Assembly: GCA_964418605.1 (NCBI GenBank)
Contig: CAYQLY010000002.1
Coordinates: 1 to 64,000, forward strand
Length of the DNA: 64,000 nt
Direction: 5' to 3'
Source of the DNA: CAYQLY01 sp964418605
GTDB taxonomy: Bacteria; Bacteroidota; Bacteroidia; Cytophagales; Cyclobacteriaceae
The notes under the pieces are model-generated. The model did no database searches. It was given only the letters and a program-made list of their open reading frames with translations, and was not told the origin of the DNA. Position 1 is the first letter of the stretch. Each line of letters starts with the position of its first letter. Positions 27,335 through 37,500 of this stretch are shown in pieces. The translations under genes were made by a program, and so were the position numbers.

Positions 27335-27655
27335 GTGACGAAGGCGGATATTATTGCAAAAATAAAAAAAGATACAGGGATTGAAAAAGAGGATGCATTA
27401 GCTACTGTAGAGGCATTTTTAAGTATTGTAAAAAATTCCATGAAAGATGGGCATGCCATTTATATAAGAGGGTTTGGCACATTTTATAATAAAAAGAAGG
27501 CTAAAAAAATTGGTCGAAATATTTCTAAAAATACAGCTATTGTTATTGATGAACATTTTGTGCCTAGTTTTAAACCTTCTAAATTTTTTGTTGAAGAAAT
27601 CAAAGCAAGTGAGAAAGTTAAGCTTGCTAATAAAAAAGTAAAATTTGATGAATAG
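27335..27655 (+). CDS. HU/IHF-family DNA-binding protein
   Basis: 106 residues with a GTG start. It shows the whole HU pattern: two N-terminal helices (TKADIIAKIKKDTGIEKEDALATVEAFLSIVKNSM), the GHAIYIRGFGTFYNKKKAKKIGRN strands and arm, then PSFKPSKFF before the last helix. Compared with typical 90-residue HU it has a Lys-rich extension (EKVKLANKKVKFDE). It bends and compacts DNA as a dimer. It overlaps the next gene by eight bases. Confidence 0.92.
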   Translation: MTKADIIAKIKKDTGIEKEDALATVEAFLSIVKNSMKDGHAIYIRGFGTFYNKKKAKKIGRNISKNTAIVIDEHFVPSFKPSKFFVEEIKASEKVKLANKKVKFDE

Positions 27656-28469
27656 GTTACAGATTATTTTACTTCTAGTAGGAATAGGATTAGTAGTTTT
27701 GCTTTTTAGTTTGCCAAAAACACTTGTGAATACATCTGCGAAGAAAATAGATACGGAGTCTAATGCAACCATGAAACAATCCGGTAATAAGGGGGCTATT
27801 TCTTTTTCTTCCGAAGAAGTAAAACAAATAAAACTTTGGAAGATAAATTATGCAACCATAGAAAATAATTTAGACTCATTAATTAATATATATATAAAAC
27901 ATCTTTATTATGATAGTGCTGCTTACTATGTTGAGCAGCGCTATACATTAAAAAAGAAGCAAGATGATTTGGTTAAAACCGCGGTTCTGTATGAGCAAGC
28001 TGCTACTGTTGAAATAGACTCACTTCAGGCCCAGTTTTACAATCAAAAAGCACGCGCCTCTTATGAGGAGTTAGTTGAAAAAAATCCTTCTAGGTATGAT
28101 TTTAAGACGAAGCTGGCGCGGTTAATCGTTTATTCTGATAATCCTATGCGAGGAATTAAGATCTTAAGAGAGGTAGTTGAAAAAGACCCGCGTAATAGAG
28201 AAGCATTGGATTTTTTGGGGCGATTTTCGATACAGTCAGGCCAATATGATAAGGCGGTCGAACGTTATGAGCAGTTAGTAAAATATTATCCTTCTGATAC
28301 AGTTGGAAGATATTGGTTAGGATATAGTTATGCACAAGCTGGCCGAAAGCAAGATGCACGTAGTCAGTTTGAATGGATTGAAGCAAAATTAATTTCTAAA
28401 AAAAATAAAACAAAACAAGATTCTCTGTTGATGGGTGATGCAGCTTATCAGCGTTCATTATTACAATAA
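27648..28469 (+). CDS. Membrane-anchored TPR protein
   Basis: 273 residues from ATG 27648; the frame also offers a TTG three bases earlier. One N-terminal membrane helix (LQIILLLVGIGLVVLLF) is followed by a ~60-residue helical spacer and then tetratricopeptide repeats (AQFYNQKARASYEELVEKNPS, AVERYEQLVKYYPSDTVGRYWLGYSYAQAG). It is probably a periplasm-facing adaptor held in the inner membrane; the partner is unknown. The position between HU and RNase G, with overlap to HU, suggests co-expression. Confidence 0.75.
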   Translation: MNRLQIILLLVGIGLVVLLFSLPKTLVNTSAKKIDTESNATMKQSGNKGAISFSSEEVKQIKLWKINYATIENNLDSLINIYIKHLYYDSAAYYVEQRYTLKKKQDDLVKTAVLYEQAATVEIDSLQAQFYNQKARASYEELVEKNPSRYDFKTKLARLIVYSDNPMRGIKILREVVEKDPRNREALDFLGRFSIQSGQYDKAVERYEQLVKYYPSDTVGRYWLGYSYAQAGRKQDARSQFEWIEAKLISKKNKTKQDSLLMGDAAYQRSLLQ

Positions 28470-28489
28470 CATTTAAAACATAAACACAT

Positions 28490-28579
28490 ATGCCAAGCGG
28501 TAAAAAAAGAAAAAGACACAAAATAGCAACACACAAAAGAAAAAAAAGACTTCGAAAAAATCGACATAAGAAGAAATAA
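28490..28579 (+). CDS. AURKAIP1/COX24-domain small basic protein (ribosome-associated type)
   Basis: A 29-residue protein, MPSGKKRKRHKIATHKRKK and ten more residues, of which well over half are Lys, Arg or His. This is the short AURKAIP1/COX24-domain protein that Bacteroidota encode; its relatives are mitochondrial small-subunit protein mS38 and mycobacterial bS22, so a role on the 30S subunit is likely by homology. It is 20 bases after the TPR gene and 45 before RNase G. It is easy to miss because of its length. Confidence 0.8.
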   Translation: MPSGKKRKRHKIATHKRKKRLRKNRHKKK

Positions 28580-28624
28580 TACGTGTGTATATCTAATCAA
28601 GTAAGTTTATAAACAACTATTGCC

Positions 28625-30178
28625 TTGAGTAATGAATTAATTATCAATTCTACTCCAAGAGGTAGTCGTATTGCCTTATTGAAAAATAAAAGCCTTGTTG
28701 AGTTTCATTATGAACACAAGGGTACAAAATTTTCAGTAGGTGATATCTACTTAGGGGTGGTCAAAAAAGTCGTTCAGGGATTGAATGCTGCTTTTGTTGA
28801 TGTAGGATATGAAAAAGATGCTTTTTTACATTATCTAGATTTAGGACCTAATATTCGGTCGCTTAATAAGTTTGTAAAAGAAGTACAAAGTGGTGGTGTT
28901 AATCCACCTAAGCTGTCTCATTTTAAATGGGAACCTGAAATAGAAAAGTTAGGAAAAATAGGACAAGTGCTGACTAAAAATCAGCGGGTCTTAGTGCAGG
29001 TGGTTAAAGAACCTATTTCTACAAAGGGCCCACGTTTAACGTGTGAGTTAGCTATTGCAGGACGATATATTGTATTAGTCCCATTTACCAATGGAGTTAA
29101 TATTTCCAAAAAGATTACGGATAATGCTGAGCGTCAGCGATTAATTCGTCTCATATCTTCCATTAAGCCTGATAACTTTGGTGTGATCATCCGAACAGTT
29201 GCTGAAGGAAAAGAAGTTGCCGAAATTGATAGAGACTTGCGTGATCTTGTACAAAAGTGGGAGGACGGTATGAAAATCCTTCAAAAAGCTAATCCAAGGG
29301 ATATTGTAATCAGTGAAATAGATAAGGCAACCTCTATCTTAAGAGATATGCTTAATGCATCGTTTGATAGCATTACAGTAGATAGTAAAGACATTTATGA
29401 TGAGATCAAAGCTTATATTCGGTCCATCGCTCCGGATAAAGAAAAAATTCTTAAATACTATTCAGGTAAAGCTAAAATTTTTGAAGCCTACGGCATTGAA
29501 AAACAAGTCAAAACTCTTTTTGGAAAAGAAGTAGCTTTACCTGGAGGAGGGTACTTGATTATTGAGCATACCGAAGCGATGCATGTGATTGATGTAAATA
29601 GCGGGAATAAATCTAACTCAGAAAATAATCAAGAGTCGACAGCTTTAAATGTGAATTTGGAAGCAGCACGAGAGATTGCACGTCAGCTCCGATTGCGTGA
29701 CATGGGCGGAATTATTGTTGTTGATTTTATCGACATGAAACGAGTGGAAAATAAACGCTTGGTCTATGATCGATTCAAAGATGAAATGAAAGAAGATCGT
29801 TCGCGTTTTACAATACTTCCTCTTTCCAAATTTGGATTAATGCAAATCACACGCGAGCGTGTTCGTCCGGAATTAACAATCACCACGGTTGAAAAATGCC
29901 CTACTTGCGATGGAACAGGTAAAATATCTGCATCACTTAATGTGGTAGATATTGTGGAAAGTAATTTAGAACATATATTCAATAAACAGAATGAGAAAGG
30001 CATTACGATTGTTGTTCACCCGTATGTATATGCTTATTTCACAGAAGGTTTTATGTCGCCTCGTTTCCGTTGGTTTCTGAAATATAAAAGATGGGTTCGT
30101 TTGCAAAAAGACAGCTCTATTGGTGTGACTGATTTTAAATTTATCAATCGCTCTGGAGAGTCAATTGAAGTGTTGTAG
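28625..30178 (+). CDS. rng: Ribonuclease G/E family protein
   Basis: 517 residues from a TTG codon; the resulting N-terminus MSNELIINSTPRGSRIALL is the conserved family start, so the rare codon is credible. An S1 RNA-binding domain (FSVGDIYLGVVKKVVQGLNAAFVDVGYEKDAFLH) is followed by the RNase E/G catalytic core (GGGYLIIEHTEAMHVIDVNSG and MGGIIVVDFIDM). A CPTCDGTG Zn-link would join subunits. There is no long C-terminal degradosome scaffold, hence the RNase G form. It acts in rRNA processing and mRNA decay. Confidence 0.93.
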   Translation: MSNELIINSTPRGSRIALLKNKSLVEFHYEHKGTKFSVGDIYLGVVKKVVQGLNAAFVDVGYEKDAFLHYLDLGPNIRSLNKFVKEVQSGGVNPPKLSHFKWEPEIEKLGKIGQVLTKNQRVLVQVVKEPISTKGPRLTCELAIAGRYIVLVPFTNGVNISKKITDNAERQRLIRLISSIKPDNFGVIIRTVAEGKEVAEIDRDLRDLVQKWEDGMKILQKANPRDIVISEIDKATSILRDMLNASFDSITVDSKDIYDEIKAYIRSIAPDKEKILKYYSGKAKIFEAYGIEKQVKTLFGKEVALPGGGYLIIEHTEAMHVIDVNSGNKSNSENNQESTALNVNLEAAREIARQLRLRDMGGIIVVDFIDMKRVENKRLVYDRFKDEMKEDRSRFTILPLSKFGLMQITRERVRPELTITTVEKCPTCDGTGKISASLNVVDIVESNLEHIFNKQNEKGITIVVHPYVYAYFTEGFMSPRFRWFLKYKRWVRLQKDSSIGVTDFKFINRSGESIEVL

Positions 30179-30259
30179 GTTTAAAAAATAACTTCATACC
30201 TCTTGTTCTTCCTCCAAATAGGATGTATTTTTACTTAGTTAAAACTAAAGTAGAATACA

Positions 30260-31786
30260 TTGCGTATCGTTCATCCGTTATTAAAAAGTGCATTTGAAAA
30301 GCGAGCTAAACAACTCGACTATACAATTACGCATGCTGTAGATATACAAGAACGTGTATTCAAAAACTTAGTTCATAAAGCTAGGTATACAGAATGGGGT
30401 AAAACGTTTGACTATCGTTCCATCGATACCTTATCCTCTTTTCAATCTAGAGTTCCTGTTTCTACCTATGAACAGCTTTTTCCGTTCATCCACCGTGTGA
30501 TGAAAGGAGAAAAAAACATACTTTGGCCATCGGCTGTACGCTGGTTTGCAAAATCATCAGGCACTACCAATGATCGAAGTAAGTTTATACCCCTAACACC
30601 AGAGTCTTTGCATGAATGTCATTTTGCAGGAGGTAAAGATCTGATTGCCTTGTATATGCGACAAGCTCCCGCACAGCGATTATTAGATGGTAAAGCATTG
30701 ACTTTGGGAGGAAGTCTTGAGCTTAACACATGGAATCCAAGTGGAAAATCATTTTATGGTGATGTGTCAGCAGTCATTACTAAGAATCTCCCTTTTTGGG
30801 TGCAATGGTTTCGCACACCTTCTTTACCATTAGCATTAATGAGCCAGTGGGAAGAAAAAATCAATCAAATGGCTGATGAAACTAGTCAACAGGATGTTCG
30901 CAGTATAGCTGGAGTACCTACGTGGACACTTGTTTTGCTGAAGCGTTTATTGGAGATTACTGGTAAAAAAACAATAAGCGACATTTGGCCAAACTTAGAA
31001 TTGTATATGCATGGAGCAGTCTCCTTTGCTCCATATAAAAATACATTTCATACATTGATAGGCAAACCCATTAACTATATTGAAACCTATAATGCAACAG
31101 AAGGTTTTTTTGCCATTCAGGATATTTTAGGGCTAGAAGAGCTGTTACTTATGCCAAATTATGGTATATTTTATGAGTTTATCCCAATAGAAGAACTATC
31201 GAAAACTACCCCCAAGGCTTATGGATTACATGATGTAGAAGTAGGCAGAAATTATGCTTTGGTTATTTCAACTAACTCCGGATTATGGCGCTATCTTATC
31301 GGCGATACGATTCGATTTACATCTACTCATCCATTCCGAATTAAAATAACAGGCAGGACTAAGCAATTTATTAATGCTTTTGGTGAAGAATTAATGGTTG
31401 AAAATGTAGAACTAGCTATTGCTAAATCATGTCAATTAACTGAGGCGGTGATTTCTGACTTTACAGTTGCGCCTATTTATATGAATGATATTCAAAAAGG
31501 AGGCCATGAGTGGGTTATTGAATTTATGAAATCACCTTCTGATCTTTCTCTTTTTGTGGATACACTGGATAATACATTAAAATCACTTAACTCTGATTAT
31601 GAGGCTAAACGGTCATATACCATGGCCTTGCAAGAACCTCTTATACAGGTTGTTCCAGAAGGAACCTTTTACCAATGGATGAAAAAGAGAGGAAAACTGG
31701 GCGCTCAGCATAAAGTACCCAGATTGTGTAATTCAAGGGAGTATGTGGACGATATTTTAAGCTTTAAGAGCCATTTTTTAAGCTAA
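30260..31786 (+). CDS. GH3 auxin-responsive promoter-family protein
   Basis: 508 residues from a TTG codon (MRIVHPLLKSAFEKRAKQL); no ATG fits better. The GH3 adenylate-forming fold is visible: FAKSSGTTNDRSKFIPLT (ATP-binding P-loop-like motif), then YNATEGFFAIQD, LWRYLIGDTIRF and ITGRTKQFINAFGEEL. In plants, GH3 enzymes adenylate hormones and conjugate them to amino acids. Bacteroidota carry homologues of unknown substrate. A candidate replication origin lies directly downstream. Confidence 0.9.
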   Translation: MRIVHPLLKSAFEKRAKQLDYTITHAVDIQERVFKNLVHKARYTEWGKTFDYRSIDTLSSFQSRVPVSTYEQLFPFIHRVMKGEKNILWPSAVRWFAKSSGTTNDRSKFIPLTPESLHECHFAGGKDLIALYMRQAPAQRLLDGKALTLGGSLELNTWNPSGKSFYGDVSAVITKNLPFWVQWFRTPSLPLALMSQWEEKINQMADETSQQDVRSIAGVPTWTLVLLKRLLEITGKKTISDIWPNLELYMHGAVSFAPYKNTFHTLIGKPINYIETYNATEGFFAIQDILGLEELLLMPNYGIFYEFIPIEELSKTTPKAYGLHDVEVGRNYALVISTNSGLWRYLIGDTIRFTSTHPFRIKITGRTKQFINAFGEELMVENVELAIAKSCQLTEAVISDFTVAPIYMNDIQKGGHEWVIEFMKSPSDLSLFVDTLDNTLKSLNSDYEAKRSYTMALQEPLIQVVPEGTFYQWMKKRGKLGAQHKVPRLCNSREYVDDILSFKSHFLS

Positions 31787-32012
31787 TTTTTTAGATTTGT
31801 AGGCTTTTTTGTTTTTATTTTCCACATAAGATATGCTTATCCACATTTTTTAATAAAAATTATTTTAACTATTTGATTTTCAATAATTTAGTAATTGTTT
31901 TTTGAATTTAATTTCTTGTGGATAACACTTAACTTATTTATTTTGAACAACTTAGGACAATATTTAAGCGATCTAAATACATTCTTGAAATTCTCTAACT
32001 TATAGCCAGTTT
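31787..32012. other. Candidate replication origin: three DnaA boxes around an AT-rich core
   Basis: A 226-base non-coding gap. It carries TTTTCCACA at 31818-31826 and TTATCCACA at 31837-31845 on the plus strand, and TGTGGATAA (the reverse orientation) at 31917-31925. All three fit the DnaA-box consensus TTWTNCACA, and two are perfect TTATCCACA. Between the inner boxes is a ~70-base core with about 10% G+C, suited to unwinding. dnaA itself is not in the window, and gene directions do not switch here. It is either the origin or a DnaA-controlled promoter for the glycosyltransferase operon. Confidence 0.5.
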
Positions 32013-33131
32013 ATGGAATTTGTACTTTTAATAGTTTTTATAGTGGCATGGGGCATACAATTGAGCTATTATCTAGTTGTATTTTCAAAGTTGTCTTTTT
32101 ATAAATTTCCTCTAGTGGATCAGAAGGTGGAACGAGCTGTATCTATCATTATTGCAGCCAGAAACGAGGAAATGCAGTTGAAAAAACTAATTCCTGTCTT
32201 ATTAAATCAACAGTATACCGATTTTGAGATAGTTGTAGTCGATGATCGTTCGGATGATCATACGTATGACTATTTATTTGAAATGGCTAAGCAAACTAAA
32301 CGTTTGAAAGTTGTTCGTGTGGATACAACACCTGATAAAGTAAGCAGTAAAAAATATGCTTTGACATTGGGAATTAAAGCTGCCTCAAATGAGTACTTAC
32401 TTTTAACAGATGCCGATAGCATACCAGCTAGTCCCTATTGGATAAAGCATATGCAGGAAGGATTTTCTAGTTCTGATAAGGAGATCGTATTAGGATATAG
32501 TCCTTATTATCGTGAAAAGGGATTTTTAAATTTATGTATTCGTTTTGATACCTTTTTTACTGCCTTCCAATATCTTTCTTTTGCCATAAAGAAACGGGCC
32601 TATATGGGCGTTGGTAGAAATCTGGCTTATACCAAACATCTTTTTATGCAACATAAAGGCTTTCATCGTCATTTAACTATTATTTCAGGTGATGATGATT
32701 TATTTGTTAATCAGGCTGCGACATCACATAATGTGGAGGTAGTTATTCATCCGGATTCATTGATTTATTCGATTCCTAAGCAGTCTTGGAAAGAATGGTG
32801 GCAGCAAAAAAAACGACATTTGTCTGTGGGAAAGTATTATAAGTGGACTGATCAATTACTGATTATATTATTTACATCCTCATCGTTATTTTTTCATGTT
32901 TTATTTTTTATACTTATTCTAAGTCTAGATCTAGACAAGTGGATGGCAGTGGTAGTGAGTTTATATGTTATTCGAATGATTATTGTCACTGTATTTCAGT
33001 ATTTGGCTAGTCAAAAATTAAAAGAAAAAATTTCGCCTTTTTTACTACCTTTGTTAAATTTTTTACATACATGGTATTATGCCGGTATGGGGATTATAGC
33101 TGCTTGTTCTAAAAAAGTGAGATGGAAATAA
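32013..33131 (+). CDS. Family 2 glycosyltransferase, membrane-bound
   Basis: 372 residues. An N-terminal membrane helix (EFVLLIVFIVAWGIQLSYYLVV) precedes a GT-A catalytic domain with SIIIAARNEE, DFEIVVVDDRSDDHT and the metal-binding LLTDADSIP. GDDDLF and a QxxRW-like KRHLS region follow. Two or three C-terminal membrane helices close the protein (LLIILFTSSSLFFHVLFFIL, and others). It transfers a sugar to a lipid or polysaccharide acceptor at the inner membrane; sugar and acceptor are unknown. It overlaps the sigma-factor gene by ten bases. Confidence 0.88.
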   Translation: MEFVLLIVFIVAWGIQLSYYLVVFSKLSFYKFPLVDQKVERAVSIIIAARNEEMQLKKLIPVLLNQQYTDFEIVVVDDRSDDHTYDYLFEMAKQTKRLKVVRVDTTPDKVSSKKYALTLGIKAASNEYLLLTDADSIPASPYWIKHMQEGFSSSDKEIVLGYSPYYREKGFLNLCIRFDTFFTAFQYLSFAIKKRAYMGVGRNLAYTKHLFMQHKGFHRHLTIISGDDDLFVNQAATSHNVEVVIHPDSLIYSIPKQSWKEWWQQKKRHLSVGKYYKWTDQLLIILFTSSSLFFHVLFFILILSLDLDKWMAVVVSLYVIRMIIVTVFQYLASQKLKEKISPFLLPLLNFLHTWYYAGMGIIAACSKKVRWK

Positions 33132-33745
33132 ATAAAGATAATACACCAAATAAGGAATTTTCTCAAAAGGCACTTGAAGACTTTAAATTAATTGATCTAG
33201 CTCTTGAGGGTGATGAGCATGCATTTGCAGAATTAATGAAGCGCTATAAGCGTTCAGTATATCATGTTATTTTAAAAATGATACGTAATGTAGATGATGC
33301 GGAAGATCTGACTATTGAAGCTTTTGCTAAGGCATTTAAAAATTTATCAAAATTTAAAAAAGACTTCACCTTTAGTACATGGCTTTTTCGCATTGCGACT
33401 AATAATTGTATTGATTTTATACGAAAGAAAAAACTGAATACCATGAGTATTGAATCATCTTATCGTGACGAGGATGGCGATTCTGTAGCAATGGATGTTC
33501 AGGATAGAGAATTAGGTCCACAAGATGAAGTCATTAAATCTCAGAAGGAAGAAATTATTAAAGATGTAGTTTCTAAACTTCCTGCACGTTATCAGTTGCT
33601 TGTAAAGCTTCGTTATTTTCAGGAGTTATCGTATGAAGAGATAGCTGATCAGATCAATGCGCCTTTAGGTACGGTTAAAGCACAGCTCCACCGTGCTAAA
33701 GAATTGTTATATGAATTAGTTAAAGGCAAAGAAGATCTGATTTAA
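33122..33745 (+). CDS. ECF-type RNA polymerase sigma factor
   Basis: 207 residues. Region 2 is clear (DAEDLTIEAFAKAFKNLSKF, then TFSTWLFRIATNNCIDFIRKKK), as is region 4 with its helix-turn-helix (LPARYQLLVKLRYFQELSYEEIADQINAPLGTVKAQLHRAKELL). Region 3 is missing, as in extracytoplasmic-function sigma factors. No anti-sigma gene is adjacent; uridine kinase follows. Overlap with the upstream glycosyltransferase suggests shared transcription. Confidence 0.92.
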   Translation: MEINKDNTPNKEFSQKALEDFKLIDLALEGDEHAFAELMKRYKRSVYHVILKMIRNVDDAEDLTIEAFAKAFKNLSKFKKDFTFSTWLFRIATNNCIDFIRKKKLNTMSIESSYRDEDGDSVAMDVQDRELGPQDEVIKSQKEEIIKDVVSKLPARYQLLVKLRYFQELSYEEIADQINAPLGTVKAQLHRAKELLYELVKGKEDLI

Positions 33746-33791
33746 TTTTTCTTCTTTTCTTTTTATGGATTGAAATCACTAGCTTTGTAAT

Positions 33792-34442
33792 ATGTCTTCT
33801 CGATCATTTATTGTAGGTGTTACGGGCGGTAGTGCGTCAGGTAAAACCTTGTTCTTAACTAGGTTATTGAAACATTTTTCACCCTCTGATATTTGTTTGC
33901 TTTCTCAAGATAATTACTATCGGCCAGACCATCAGCAACCAATGGATGAAAATGGTATTTATAATTTTGATACACCCAATTCCATCGATTTTGAAGAGTA
34001 TTCACGTGATGTGCGTGCATTAAAATCAGGAGTGTCTGTTCAACGTTTAGAATATACTTATAATAATCCTGATAAAAAACCCGCTATGCTGACATTTACG
34101 CCGGCGCCACTTATTGTGATTGAAGGTATTTTTGTTTTTTATTATCCAGAAATGGCCAATTTATTTGATCTTAAAATTTTTATTGATGCAAAAGAATATA
34201 TCAAGCTTAAGCGACGCATTCACCGGGATAAAGTAGAGCGGGGGTATGAAATTGAAGATGTACTTTATCGCTATGAAAAACACGTTGCCCCTACATATGC
34301 TAAATACATTAAGCCATTTAAAAATGATGCGGACATCGTAGTTCCCAATAACCATGATTTTGGTATGGCTCTTGAAGTAGTGGCTGCCTATTTGAAGAAT
34401 AAAATAGGGCTTATCAAATCGTCTCATGTGGGTGGCAAATAA
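33792..34442 (+). CDS. udk: Uridine kinase
   Basis: 216 residues. The P-loop is GVTGGSASGKT (residues 9-19), followed by LLSQDNYYRP (substrate-binding), then FDTPNSIDFEEY and VIEGIFVFYYPEM. RRIHRDKVERGY is the lid. It phosphorylates uridine and cytidine with ATP or GTP in the pyrimidine salvage pathway. The gene begins 46 bases after the sigma-factor gene. Confidence 0.92.
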   Translation: MSSRSFIVGVTGGSASGKTLFLTRLLKHFSPSDICLLSQDNYYRPDHQQPMDENGIYNFDTPNSIDFEEYSRDVRALKSGVSVQRLEYTYNNPDKKPAMLTFTPAPLIVIEGIFVFYYPEMANLFDLKIFIDAKEYIKLKRRIHRDKVERGYEIEDVLYRYEKHVAPTYAKYIKPFKNDADIVVPNNHDFGMALEVVAAYLKNKIGLIKSSHVGGK

Positions 34443-34501
34443 GATATTTATTGTTCAGTAGTTATCATTTTCGTATACTTAACTATAGTTGGTTTCTATA
34501 T

Positions 34502-34509
34502 TAACTTTG
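34502..34509 (+). promoter_or_regulatory. Putative -7 box of the SprA-like gene
   Basis: TAACTTTG matches TAnnTTTG, 35 bases before the ATG at 34545. The -33 element is only TTA-like, so support is modest. Confidence 0.35.
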
Positions 34510-34544
34510 AAATAGCTCAGCGTGGCTAATAGTTTAATTTATAC

Positions 34545-37500
34545 ATGCATCTTCGTGTAGTTTTCATACTTCTTCTGTCTGTAGGTTTTTCTATGTCTGT
34601 GCAGGCACAGTGGAGAAGTGAACGATGCAAATGGATTCATTTGTTTAATCAGTCTTTTGAACTAGATACACTTACACTGCAACCTGGAAGTATAAAACTG
34701 ATTGGGCATGCGGATACAACGGTTTCTGTTTATTGCGATAATAACAAAAATCATATTACTATTATTGCGCCTCATCTGCATTCCTTTGTAGATTCTGTTT
34801 TAATTTGCTATAAGGTGTTTCCATTTAACCTATCTAAAAAAATATACAGACGAAAATTTAGTGAGTATGATACAGTCTATACATTTGATAGCCGTATATT
34901 TAGTAGTTCATTTCCTGAGAAACGAGAGCAGCTACTTTCTACACCTGGCATTCAAAAAACGGGAAGCATTACACGTGGCATATCGTTGGGTAATACGCAG
35001 AGTATTTTTGTTAATTCAGCACTTAATCTTCAATTAGAAGGAAAGCTTAATGATGACATAACTATTGTGGCAGCATTATCTGATCAAAATATTCCTTTTC
35101 AACCGGAAGGCAATACACAACAGCTTCAAGAATTAGATCGTGTCTTTATTCAGCTCAAAAGTCGTTATGCGACATTAACAGTTGGTGATGTTGTTTTAAA
35201 AAATCAACCCTCTCAGTTTCTTAGGTATTATAAAAATGTACAAGGCGCATTTGCTGAAGTATCATATAAGCGGACGGATTCTGTTTATAGTACAACCTCT
35301 GTAGGGGCTTCGTTATCTAAAGGAAAATTTGCTTCTATTGTATTGAGCTCTTTAGAAGGAGTACAAGGTCCTTATCGTTTAAAAGGACCTCAGAATGAAT
35401 TATTTGTTATGGTATTGGCTAATTCTGAACGTGTGTTTGTAGATGGTAAATTACTTCAGAGAGGATTTAACTTGGATTATGTTATTGATTATAATCAAGC
35501 AGAAATTACATTTACAAATCGGATAGTAATCACACAGTTTTCACGTATTCGAGTTGATTTTGAATATGTTGAGCGAAACTATAATCGTACTATTTTTACA
35601 GCAAGTCATTATCATCATATTCATCGATTTTCGTTTTTTGGAAATATATATAGTCAACGTGATATGCCATCTAGTCCATTGGGTATTACATTAACTGATG
35701 GGGATAAACTCTTTTTACAGACTATTGGAGACAGCTCTAGGCTAGCTGTTAGCTCAGGTGTAACAGAGGTTGGGTTTTATCCGGATAGAGTTTTATATAA
35801 ACAAGTAGATAGTCTTACAGACGAAGGTTTGGTTAAAATTTATGTTTATTCTACAGATCCTCAAAAATCTATTTATCAGATTGTTTTTTCAGAGGTAGGG
35901 CTGGGAAAAGGGAACTATAGTATAGCTTCGAGTACAGCCAATGGGCGGGTTTATAAATGGATAGCTCCTAAAAATGGTATTCCTCAGGGTAGTTATGAAC
36001 CTGTTAAACAGATTCCACTTCCTCAAAAAAATGAGATGTACACATTTGGAGGAGAGTATGCACTTGCATCTCATCATTCTGTTTTTATGGAAGGTGCTAT
36101 TTCGCAATACGATATAAATCTATATTCACATTTAAATGATGAAGATAATATAGGCAAGGCTATAAAAGTAGGCTATCAAAATAAGGGAGATCCAATACAA
36201 GGACTAAAGAACTACCGTTGGGTGGCAGCAGTAGATTATGAATTTGATGAAAGATATTTTCGGCCTATTGATCGGTTCAGGTATATTGAATTTGATCGTG
36301 ATTGGTCAGCTAACTCTAGTTTGGCAATGCCAGGTTCTGAGCGTATTTTTAATACATCCATAGGAATTGAAAAGAATCCATTGAATAAGTTAAGCTATGT
36401 ATTTAGTAAGCGATTTCGTGGTGATCAGTTTAATGGCTATCAGCATCGTGCTGAATGGAATCAAGAATTGGGTTTGTTTTTTTTACAATCTTCTTTTTTT
36501 AATATGGTTAGTGAAAATGTAACATCATTTTCGCATTGGAATCGTTTTCAAAGCACATGTGGTATTAAACTTCGATCATTTACAGCGGGCTATCTATTTT
36601 CATTAGATAAAAATGAAATCAGAAAAATAGGTACGGACTCTGTTATAGCTACAGTTATGAATTTTGATGAGCATCAATTATTTATAAAAAATAGTGATAG
36701 TGCTTCTATTCAGTTTCATGCGAAACATGGTTTCCGATATGATTATTTACCAATAGATGGGTTTACTAAACGTGCCAGCCGATCACATACGACAGAGATA
36801 GGTTTTGAAAAATCATCATCCACAAATCAACTTGCTTTTAACTTTACGTATCGTGATCTCAAAAGTTTATTACTTGATATCGATAAACGCATAGAAGGTG
36901 AACAAACATTGATGGGAAGGGTTGATTGGAATGCGTATTGGTTTCAACGGGCAATCCGATCAGAGCTTACCTTTTTTACCTTTACAGGAAGAGAATTAAA
37001 ACGAGCTTTTGTTTATTTACCCGTGGCTATAGGTAAAGGAACACATACATGGCGTGATGATAATAAGGATGGCATTCAGGATTTAAATGAATTTTATGAG
37101 GCAATTAATCCGGATGAAAAAATGTATGTTAAGATATCTATTCCTACTAATGAGTATGTATCTGCCTATGGAAGTAATATGACTTATCGACTCACATTAG
37201 GGGCGCCAACGACTTGGTATCATCAATCGTATGTTAAAAGAATGGTAGCCCGGTTTTCAAATACATCATCTTGGTCTGTTGAGAAGAAGACAACAAGCTC
37301 AGATTTTTCTAAACGATTTATTCCTATTGATAACCTTGAAGATGAAGAACTATTGGCTATTCGTGAGACTATTCGTTCGACGTTATTTTACAATCGAACA
37401 AATTCGGGATATGGTTCAGACTTTTCTATATTTTTTACACATCAAAAACATTTATTAAGCAGTGGATTTGAATCTAAGCAGAATAGAGAATACAAATGGA

